Below are positions 7,311-12,128 of a stretch of 12,128 bases of DNA, one piece after another. This DNA comes from Ignavibacteria bacterium UBA6688. Its GTDB lineage: Bacteria; Bacteroidota; Ignavibacteria; UBA10030. Position 1 is the stretch's first letter, and the number at the start of each line of letters is the position of its first letter. The stretch lies in assembly GCA_002454845.1 (NCBI GenBank), contig DKJQ01000114.1:1-12128 (forward strand). The letters run 5' to 3'. Both the position numbers and the translations under genes were made by a program. A model generated the notes under the pieces. The model saw nothing but the letters and a program-made list of their open reading frames with translations. It did not search any database and had not been told where the DNA came from.

Positions 7311-8288
7311 ATGTCAACCCGAAGAAAATTTCTCGCTGCACTCGGATTGGGGGTTGTTGCACCCCGGATCCTTATAGGGCAGGAATCACAACCCGAGCTG
7401 AAGCGGTCCCGGTGGGATATGCTGTTCGGAAGCAATGAAACCACCGAGCCGGAGTTCCGTCCCGATCCTTCCACCTGGAGCAATGAGACGCTGACCGCCG
7501 CGTGGATCGGCCATGCCACGGTGTTGATCAATTTTTACGGGACGTGGATCATTACCGACCCGGTGTTCTCCGGGCGGATCGGTCTCAATGTCCTCGGGCT
7601 TTTCACCCTCGGTCCCAAACGGCTTATCAATCCGGCCCTAAATTTCGAAGAGCTTCCCCCCATCGACCTGATTCTCCTTTCCCATGCACACATGGATCAC
7701 CTCGATATACCGTCGCTTTCAAAGTTCAAGCGGACGATCCCCATGGTCATGGCAAAGAATACGGTGGATGTGGTCGAAAACATGGCCTGGAAGGAAGTGC
7801 ATGAACTGGATTGGGGAGAGAGCGCGAAGGTTGGAGATCTGGAGATCGAGGCGCTGGAGGTGAAGCATTTCGGCTGGCGCTATCCATGGGAGGAGGATCG
7901 CTCGCGCGGAAACTGGAACGGACGGAGCTACAACGCGTACCTGCTCACGAAGAACGGCCGACACATGATCTTTGGTGGCGACACCTCCAACCAGGAGTAT
8001 TTTCGCAGCATCGGCGGACGCGGGCTTGAGGTGGACCTTGCCATCATGCCAATCGGCGCGTATGATCCGTGGATCTTCAATCACTGCAACCCGGAACAAG
8101 CTGTCGCCATGGCCAACCACATGAACGCCAGGCATATTATGCCGATCCACTGGCGCACGTTCATTCAAAGCGATGAACGGACCATGGAGCCGATCGAACG
8201 CTTCAAAGCCGCCCTGGCGGATCAACCCGAACGGATCGCCCTCGAATCGGTTGGCCAGACGTGGGCGATGGATCAGGAGCGCGTTTAG
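7311..8288 (+). CDS. Tat-exported metallo-beta-lactamase-fold hydrolase (UlaG/NAPE-PLD-like)
   Basis: This 325-residue MBL-fold protein resembles the Lactamase_B_2 group that includes L-ascorbate-6-phosphate lactonase (UlaG) and N-acyl-phosphatidylethanolamine phospholipase D. The N-terminus STRRKFLAALGLG (2-14) is a twin-arginine signal; there is no Cys for lipidation, so a soluble periplasmic product is expected. WIGHATVLI (65-73) is the signature strand before the active site. The metal-binding motif SHAHMDHLD spans 124-132 (H125, H127, D129, H130). Other likely ligands are H186 in VKHFGW, D224 in FGGDTS and H280 in MPIHW. All metal ligands appear present, so it should be catalytically active. 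Tat export suits a protein that folds around its metals in the cytoplasm. The substrate is unknown; a phosphodiester or lactone is plausible from the family. The start at 7311 has only a weak GGAA upstream. Confidence 0.92.
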   Translation: MSTRRKFLAALGLGVVAPRILIGQESQPELKRSRWDMLFGSNETTEPEFRPDPSTWSNETLTAAWIGHATVLINFYGTWIITDPVFSGRIGLNVLGLFTLGPKRLINPALNFEELPPIDLILLSHAHMDHLDIPSLSKFKRTIPMVMAKNTVDVVENMAWKEVHELDWGESAKVGDLEIEALEVKHFGWRYPWEEDRSRGNWNGRSYNAYLLTKNGRHMIFGGDTSNQEYFRSIGGRGLEVDLAIMPIGAYDPWIFNHCNPEQAVAMANHMNARHIMPIHWRTFIQSDERTMEPIERFKAALADQPERIALESVGQTWAMDQERV

Positions 8289-8518
8289 GTGTTCAATGGT
8301 ACCCTCCTCACTATAGCCCCTCTGGTGCTTTGGCCGCCATCATAAAAGGATTCTCACCTTCCGTTTAAAAGAATATAGAAGGGGGAGACAACTCCCTGTG
8401 CGTTTCGCTTTGGATTTTTCTTGATCCCTTTCTATCTTCCGTGGCCCCAAACCGGCCACCGGAAGGGTGAGTACTACTCCCACCACGGGTGAACCCCGGC
8501 TTGGCCGAGTTCCCCTCC

Positions 8519-8550
8519 TTTTTTTCATTTTTAGTTTTTAATTTTTAATT
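8519..8550. repeat. ATTTTTA-type AT-rich array, copy 1
   Basis: A T-run passes into repeats of roughly ATTTTTA/TTTTTAA ending in ATTTTTAATTG, directly before the GAAAGGAG ribosome binding site. An almost identical block occurs at 12061-12087, also straight after a T-run. It is low complexity, so shared ancestry is not proven. It may act as an AT-rich UP-type element, a terminator tail, or a slippage-made array. Confidence 0.5.
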
Positions 8551-8551
8551 G

Positions 8552-8558
8552 AAAGGAG
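8552..8558 (+). promoter_or_regulatory. Strong Shine-Dalgarno that fixes the DUF1761 start
   Basis: AAAGGAG lies five bases before the ATG at 8564. It decides for that ATG over the upstream in-frame TTG at 8549, which would lie before the ribosome binding site. It is one of only two strong Shine-Dalgarno sequences directly before a main gene in the window. Confidence 0.8.
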
Positions 8559-8563
8559 TTTGT

Positions 8564-8968
8564 ATGGACTTTTCAACAATCAATCACCTTGCGGTCTTCG
8601 CTGCAACGATTTCCGCGTTCGTCCTCGGCGGCATCTGGTATGGGCCGCTCTTTGGAAAAGCCTGGATGAAAGAGAACGGATTTTCCGAGGAGACCCTGAA
8701 GGGAGCGAACCAGGGGAAGATTTACGGATTGGCGTTTCTCTGGACACTGATCATGGCGTATAACCTCGCCATGTTCCTGAACGACCCCTCCGTAACGATG
8801 GAACAGGCCGTGATGTATTCCTTCTTCACCGGCTTCGGCTGGATCGCCATGGCGATCTTCGTCATCGGCCTCTTCGAGAGGAAATCGATGAAGCTCATGG
8901 TGATCAATGGGGGATATATGACGGTCGCCCTGGTGGTGATGGGGGTGATTCTGGGAGCATGGAGGTGA
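8564..8968 (+). CDS. DUF1761 family small membrane protein
   Basis: This 134-residue integral membrane protein has about four hydrophobic segments (roughly 8-26, 53-71, 84-103 and 109-131). The first segment and its exit carry the family hallmark: an N-terminal N-H-L start, then LGGIWYGPLFGKAWM at 21-35, matching the conserved G-x-x-W-Y-x-P-x-F-G-x-x-W of DUF1761 (PF08570). Its biochemical role is unknown. It opens a compact three-gene group, with 35 bases to the next gene, and is preceded by the structured intergenic region. The length is normal for the family and nothing appears truncated. Confidence 0.88.
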   Translation: MDFSTINHLAVFAATISAFVLGGIWYGPLFGKAWMKENGFSEETLKGANQGKIYGLAFLWTLIMAYNLAMFLNDPSVTMEQAVMYSFFTGFGWIAMAIFVIGLFERKSMKLMVINGGYMTVALVVMGVILGAWR

Positions 8969-8990
8969 TCATCGCTTTTCTTCTCCAACA

Positions 8991-8996
8991 GAGGAG
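8991..8996 (+). promoter_or_regulatory. Shine-Dalgarno that fixes the PD40 protein start
   Basis: GAGGAG is seven bases before the ATG at 9004. It supports that start over the in-frame ATG at 8959, which lies inside the DUF1761 gene and would spoil the signal peptide. Confidence 0.75.
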
Positions 8997-9003
8997 TCAT
9001 CAC

Positions 9004-9927
9004 ATGAGGCGTGTCTTCGTTCTTGCATTCATTTTCCTTCTTGCGCTCGTTCATGCCCCGGCCCAGTCCTGGTCCCCGTTGAAGTCGGACTTGCTCTTCA
9101 TGTCCAATAAGGAGGGGAACGCTGAAATCTATATCCAAAAGGGAGAAACGCGAGAATGGGTCAATCTGACCAACCATCCCGATCCCGATAACTGGCCTGC
9201 CTGGTCCCCGGACGGCAAGCGTGTTGTTTTTCAGAGGCGGACTTCGGGGTCCTTCGATCTTTGGGTGGTAAACGTGCATGGCTCGAACCAAACTCAATTG
9301 ACGAACAACCCCGATCACGAATATATCCCCTCATGGTCTCCCGATGGCAGGTTCATCACGTTCACCTCATGGCGCAAGGAGCCGGCGGATACCGGACGGG
9401 CGCCCCACATTTATGTCATGAATTCCGATGGAACGGGCCAACGGCGGCTTGTTGCGCAGACGGTCAATACGTCTGCCGGTGCGGAGTGGTCGCCTGATGG
9501 CAAGTATATCGTATACAGCCGGAGGCTTCAGGGGGAAGGAGCCGATATCTTTATTGCGAAGAGTGATGGGACGGACGAGCGAAGGGTGACTGAAACTGAT
9601 TCGTACAACGGGTCACCGGTTTTTTCACCGGATGGATCAAAGATTACTTTCTACTTCGATACCGGAAAAGGCGCACAGATTGTTGTGATGAATCTCGACG
9701 GAAGCGGAAGAAGAGTTCTTGTTGCCGAAGGGTATAATTGGCACCCGCGGTGGTCTCGCGACGGCCAATGGATTACCTACACAGCCTACGCTTCCGATGA
9801 CCCGAAGAACCTGGAAATCTTTGCAGTTTCTGTGTCCGGGTCGGAAGGAGCCTTGCGTATCGCAGGAAGTCCGGCACGCGAATCGGAGAGCAGTTGGAAC
9901 CCGGCACAAATCTCACCGTATAAATAA
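9004..9927 (+). CDS. Secreted PD40/TolB-like beta-propeller protein
   Basis: This 307-residue protein is made of WD40-like PD40 repeats as in the TolB C-terminal propeller and DPP-IV-type proteins. Residues 1-20 are a signal peptide (MRR, a hydrophobic core, cut near APA-QS) without a lipobox. The repeat signature W-S-P-D-G recurs at 67-71, 111-115, 162-166, 207-211 (FSPDG) and 250-254 (WSRDG), with a partial WNP at 298-300, giving about six blades. Each is followed by an I/V-x-F/Y strand, and IYVMNSDGTG / VVMNLDGSG strands intervene. No N-terminal TolB domain or C-terminal peptidase is present, so it is a stand-alone propeller, probably a periplasmic binding or scaffold protein. It is not called tolB because size, domains and context (no tolQRA or pal) differ. 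It ends 13 bases before the next gene, suggesting co-translation. Confidence 0.9.
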   Translation: MRRVFVLAFIFLLALVHAPAQSWSPLKSDLLFMSNKEGNAEIYIQKGETREWVNLTNHPDPDNWPAWSPDGKRVVFQRRTSGSFDLWVVNVHGSNQTQLTNNPDHEYIPSWSPDGRFITFTSWRKEPADTGRAPHIYVMNSDGTGQRRLVAQTVNTSAGAEWSPDGKYIVYSRRLQGEGADIFIAKSDGTDERRVTETDSYNGSPVFSPDGSKITFYFDTGKGAQIVVMNLDGSGRRVLVAEGYNWHPRWSRDGQWITYTAYASDDPKNLEIFAVSVSGSEGALRIAGSPARESESSWNPAQISPYK

Positions 9928-9940
9928 TAATGGACCAACG

Positions 9941-10588
9941 ATGAAGCATGGGACTGTTTTGATCCTCGCGCTCTGCCTGAGTCTAGCCTCTGCGGACGCC
10001 CAGCCATTTTTGTTTGTGTTTCTGAACCCCAATCCGAACAAACCTGAGTTGCCGAAAGAGCAGGTGGATAGCCTCATGGCCGGACATATGGCAAATATCG
10101 GGCGCCTGGCGAAGGAAGGCAAACTTCTCATCGCCGGCCCCTTTTACGATGGTGGGGGAATCTTTGTGATGGCGACAGCGTCGAAGGACACTGCGTGGGA
10201 GTGGCTCAGGACCGATCCAGCGGTGCGGGCGAACAGGTGGAATATTGAACTGCTTCCCTACCAACCGCGTCAGGGATCGGTATGTGCGGTGGGGGAGAAC
10301 TATAAAATGACGACGTACCAATTTGTCCGGTACACCGCGGCACCGGGAATCTCCGGAGAGCAATCCCGGACCGCCTGGGATGCTCACCGACGGCACTTAG
10401 GCACGTTTTCCCCAGCCGACAGCGTTGTCGCGGAAGGGGTGTTGGGGAAGGACGAGAGCGCAATTTTCATTTATCAGGGTGAACCCGCGGAAGCATTCGT
10501 CAAAGCGGATCCTGGCGTACGGGACAGCCTCCTTCATGCAACGATGAGAAGAATCTATATCGCGAAGGGATCGTTCTGCGAGGAGTAA
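9941..10588 (+). CDS. Secreted protein with two YCII-like domains
   Basis: This 215-residue protein has a signal peptide at 1-20 (MKHGTVLILALCLSLASADA). The first domain (about 23-107) matches the YciI-like fold (PF03795): a start strand FLFVFLNP, a helix containing HMANIGRLAKEGKLLIAGPF (49-68, the invariant-type His at 49), then GIFVMATASKDTAWEWLRTDPAV (73-95) and a closing strand NIELLPY. The second part (about 123-210) repeats the layout: YQFVRYTAAP, WDAHRRHLG (146-154), AIFIYQGEPAEAFVKADPGV, and closing IYIAKG. It keeps the His and the DP but not the AGPF glycine, so it looks like a diverged duplicate. YciI proteins are small dimeric alpha-beta barrels, so one chain may mimic a dimer. Export is unusual for the family. 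ATG 9941 is chosen over a much longer ORF starting inside the previous gene. It is the last gene before a strong terminator. Confidence 0.85.
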   Translation: MKHGTVLILALCLSLASADAQPFLFVFLNPNPNKPELPKEQVDSLMAGHMANIGRLAKEGKLLIAGPFYDGGGIFVMATASKDTAWEWLRTDPAVRANRWNIELLPYQPRQGSVCAVGENYKMTTYQFVRYTAAPGISGEQSRTAWDAHRRHLGTFSPADSVVAEGVLGKDESAIFIYQGEPAEAFVKADPGVRDSLLHATMRRIYIAKGSFCEE

Positions 10589-10595
10589 GTCTGCC

Positions 10596-10613
10596 GCCAC
10601 GCTCAGACGTGGC
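10596..10613. repeat. Small palindrome after the YCII gene
   Basis: GCCACG (10596-10601) pairs with CGTGGC (10608-10613) around a six-base loop, a few bases after the stop codon. No T-run follows. It could help stabilise the mRNA 3' end ahead of the terminator or be part of a short dispersed repeat. Confidence 0.4.
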
Positions 10614-10656
10614 ACCCCGTTCGTCTCAATAATGAGAATCATCTCTTCCCTCCTTC

Positions 10657-10684
10657 GCCCGACCCTCCGGTCGGGCTTTTTTTT
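10657..10684 (+). terminator. Strong intrinsic terminator of the DUF1761-PD40-YCII group
   Basis: GCCCGACC (10657-10664) and GGTCGGGC (10669-10676) form a perfect 8-bp GC-rich stem with a CTCC loop, followed at once by eight T (10677-10684). It closes the three-gene group and isolates the adenylate kinase gene. Confidence 0.93.
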
Positions 10685-10783
10685 CACAAAACTGAAACGT
10701 CACCCTGAAGAATACTGCGTGTCGGTGGAAAAATTGTTACCTTAAAACCATTGTTGAATCGGCGGAGGGGATTGAGGAGGAGA

Positions 10784-10828
10784 GTGTCCCACTATCAACG
10801 CACTGAAGTTTGCCCATGCTCAATATAG
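10784..10828 (+). CDS. Possible 14-codon leader peptide before the adenylate kinase
   Basis: A purine-rich GAGGAGG (10774-10780) lies 32 bases before the adenylate kinase ATG, too far to serve it directly, but just three bases before a GTG at 10784. That GTG opens a 14-codon frame (MSHYQRTEVCPCSI) ending at TAG 10826-10828 and overlapping the adenylate kinase start by 13 bases. This fits a translationally coupled leader, but the spacing is short and the frame tiny, so it may be chance. Confidence 0.2.
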   Translation: MSHYQRTEVCPCSI

Positions 10829-11985
10829 CGCTGTTCGCTCCTCCGGGGGCCGGTAAAGGTACGCAGTCGGAATTTCTGGTCTCGCGTTACAATCTGTTCT
10901 ACCTCTCCACGGGAGAGTTGCTCCGGAAGGAGATCGCCAACAAAACAACTCTTGGTTTAGAGGCGCAAAGTATCATAGCTTCCGGGGGATTGGCTTCGGA
11001 TGAGATCATCGTCCAGATCATCGAGAGAACGATTACCGACATCCCGGAGTCCAATGGTTTTCTCTTCGATGGTTTTCCCCGGACGCCGATCCAGGCATAC
11101 ATCCTCGAAGGGTTGATGCAGAAGCTTGGCACTTCGTTGACGTGCCTGATCAGTCTCGAAGTTCCCCAGGAGGAATCGGTTGCACGACTCCTGAAACGCG
11201 GCGCGACCTCAGGCCGGTCGGATGACAATGAGAAGGTGATTCGCAACAGGCTGAAGGAATATCATGAGAAGACCCTTCCCGTTCTGGAATTCTACAAGGG
11301 CCGGGGCATTATCCATGAAGTGGACGGGACCGCCAGCATCGAGGAGGTTACGAAGGCCATCAGCGGTATCGTCAAAGCCGAGTTGAGCAAGAACCTGTTG
11401 AACATCGTTCTCTTCGGCTACCCCGGATCAGGCCGCGGGTCCCAGGGGAAGGCTCTTGCCAAGCGGTTCGACCTGGAGTACGTGGCCACGGGAAGCATGC
11501 TGGACCAGGAGATCAAATCGGAGTCCGAGATCGGCCGGAAGATCATGGACTTGTACGAGAACGGCCAGCTTGTGCCGGACGAAATCGTCGTTCAGCTCAT
11601 CGAGAAGAAGCTGGCCAACTCCAACGGCGTGAAAGGATATATCTTCAAAGGGTTTCCGAGGACCCTGGTTCAGTCCTACATCCTCGATGGACTCCTGAAG
11701 AAGCATGGCTCCTCCATTACGAAGATCATCGAAATCGAAGTCCCCACTCTGGATCTCATCAACCGCCTGGACGCCCGAAGCAAAACGGAGCGATGTATGC
11801 CGTACGACACCAGCGCGGCAAGGATTGTGAAACGCCTGCAAGAACACGAGACGAAAACTGTCCCTGTGATCCAGAAGTACAACCAACTGCACGGCGTGAC
11901 CAAGGTCGACGGGCGCGGGTCCTTCGAGGAAGTGTTTGAACGGATCTCCGCCGAAGTGGAGCGTGGACTGAAATACCTGAGGTGA
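10816..11985 (+). CDS. Tandem double adenylate kinase; second half apparently degenerate
   Basis: Adenylate kinase interconverts ATP + AMP and 2 ADP in the cytoplasm and is normally about 190-220 residues. This 389-residue protein is two copies end to end. Half 1 (about 1-193) has the P-loop APPGAGKGTQ (8-17, K14), STGELLR (31-37), DGFPRT (85-90), Q93 and a short zinc-free LID, KRGATSGRSDD (127-137) with R143 and R145; the main catalytic and phosphate-binding residues are present, although the first P-loop Gly is Ala. Half 2 (about 194-389) aligns throughout but has GYPGSGRGSQ (201-210, Lys to Arg at 207), ATGSMLD (224-230, the AMP-binding Arg replaced by Asp), KGFPRT (278-283, Asp to Lys) and a LID without the Asp pair (321-331). 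It is probably an active kinase fused to a pseudo-kinase. ATG 10816 starts exactly at the family N-terminus; an in-frame stop at 10804-10806 limits any extension. I withhold a gene symbol because this may not be the cell's main adk. Confidence 0.9.
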   Translation: MLNIALFAPPGAGKGTQSEFLVSRYNLFYLSTGELLRKEIANKTTLGLEAQSIIASGGLASDEIIVQIIERTITDIPESNGFLFDGFPRTPIQAYILEGLMQKLGTSLTCLISLEVPQEESVARLLKRGATSGRSDDNEKVIRNRLKEYHEKTLPVLEFYKGRGIIHEVDGTASIEEVTKAISGIVKAELSKNLLNIVLFGYPGSGRGSQGKALAKRFDLEYVATGSMLDQEIKSESEIGRKIMDLYENGQLVPDEIVVQLIEKKLANSNGVKGYIFKGFPRTLVQSYILDGLLKKHGSSITKIIEIEVPTLDLINRLDARSKTERCMPYDTSAARIVKRLQEHETKTVPVIQKYNQLHGVTKVDGRGSFEEVFERISAEVERGLKYLR

Positions 11986-12031
11986 TGGAACCCGGTAGGC
12001 GCTCTTGAAGAAGGTATCTGCACTGAACAAA

Positions 12032-12061
12032 AACACCGGCCTTTTGGTCGGTGTTTTTTTT
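12032..12061. terminator. Intrinsic terminator after the adenylate kinase gene, possibly bidirectional
   Basis: AACACCGGCC (12032-12041) and GGTCGGTGTT (12046-12055) form a 10-bp stem with one G-T wobble and a TTTT loop, followed by a T-run to 12061. A run of A on the other side (12029-12033) would give a shorter T-run on the minus strand, so it may also stop transcription from the far side. It lies 46 bases past the stop codon. Confidence 0.88.
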
Positions 12062-12087
12062 AATTTTTCATTTTTAATTTTTAATTG
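12061..12087. repeat. ATTTTTA-type AT-rich array, copy 2
   Basis: Repeated ATTTTTA/TTTTTAA units follow the terminator T-run and end in TTTTTAATTTTTAATTG, identical over that stretch to the end of the block at 8519-8550. After it, 12088-12128 holds no recognisable gene. Confidence 0.5.
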
Positions 12088-12128
12088 TTAAGCCATTTCC
12101 AAAACCCTCCCAAACACCACCTCAAACC

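Larger units (their letters stand above)
8289..8563. other. Structured non-coding region upstream of the DUF1761 gene
   Basis: This 275-base gap has no convincing gene. It contains several inverted repeats: arms 8353-8363 and 8460-8471 (CTCACCTTCCG against CGGAAGGGTGAG, one bulge); arms 8375-8386 and 8425-8435 (one wobble, one bulge); GGGAG-ACAA-CTCCC at 8383-8396; and CTTCCGTGGCC (8436-8446) with its complement at 8454-8465 (one bulged C). The first and last of these compete for the same CGGAAG strand, so they cannot form together. Next come a short CGGC-TTG-GCCG hairpin (8497-8507) and a T-run (8519-8525), then an ATTTTTA array leading into the Shine-Dalgarno of the next gene. This could be a structured leader or attenuator, a 3'-end of the MBL transcript, or a decayed repetitive element. 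Confidence 0.5.

Noticed and set aside
8436..8520. tRNA-like cloverleaf in the intergenic hairpins
   Set aside because: The stems are bulged and overlapping, with no T-loop GTTCRA consensus in the right place and no acceptor stem closing the structure on either strand.
8340..8528. Minus-strand 62-codon frame in the structured intergenic region
   Set aside because: Its product is basic and featureless, its start lies inside the T-run/A-rich block, and the inverted repeats explain the conservation-like look better than a gene.
9719..9940. Long N-terminal extension of the YCII protein
   Set aside because: It lies wholly inside the PD40 gene in another frame, and would bury the signal peptide that begins at 9941.

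Overview
The window is a stretch of bacterial chromosome with every credible gene on the + strand, moderately GC-rich (mid-50s % by eye) and densely coding. The best fit is the Bacteroidota/Ignavibacteria-Chlorobi (FCB) side of the tree, held at moderate confidence. The clues are a short-LID adenylate kinase of the type common there, several starts without a recognisable Shine-Dalgarno sequence, an Obg GTPase lacking a C-terminal OCT domain, large secreted TPR and PD40 proteins, and intergenic ATTTTTA arrays. No phage, transposase, CRISPR, tRNA or rRNA is visible.

Layout. (1) Positions 1-157 hold a perfect GC-rich hairpin and a weak candidate promoter. (2) Positions 158-7190 look like one transcription unit: a very large exported TPR protein, a 426-residue protein of unknown function with a distinct C-terminal module, the ribosome-assembly GTPase ObgE, and a FecCD/BtuC-type transporter permease with no partner ATPase or binding protein nearby. 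(3) Positions 7311-8288 encode a metallo-beta-lactamase-fold hydrolase (UlaG/NAPE-PLD-like) with a twin-arginine signal. (4) Positions 8289-8563 are non-coding but rich in overlapping inverted repeats, ending in a T-run and an AT-rich array. (5) Positions 8564-10588 are a compact three-gene group (DUF1761 membrane protein, secreted PD40/TolB-like beta-propeller, secreted double YCII-like protein) closed by a strong intrinsic terminator. (6) Positions 10816-11985 encode a tandem double adenylate kinase whose first half keeps the catalytic residues while the second has lost several. A clear terminator follows, then another ATTTTTA array.

Most genes are housekeeping or cell-envelope in flavour and form no single pathway. 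The points most worth a second look are the adenylate kinase fused to an apparent pseudo-kinase copy of itself, the structured 8353-8525 intergenic element, the unknown 426-residue protein next to obgE, and the secreted double YCII protein coupled to a PD40 propeller.
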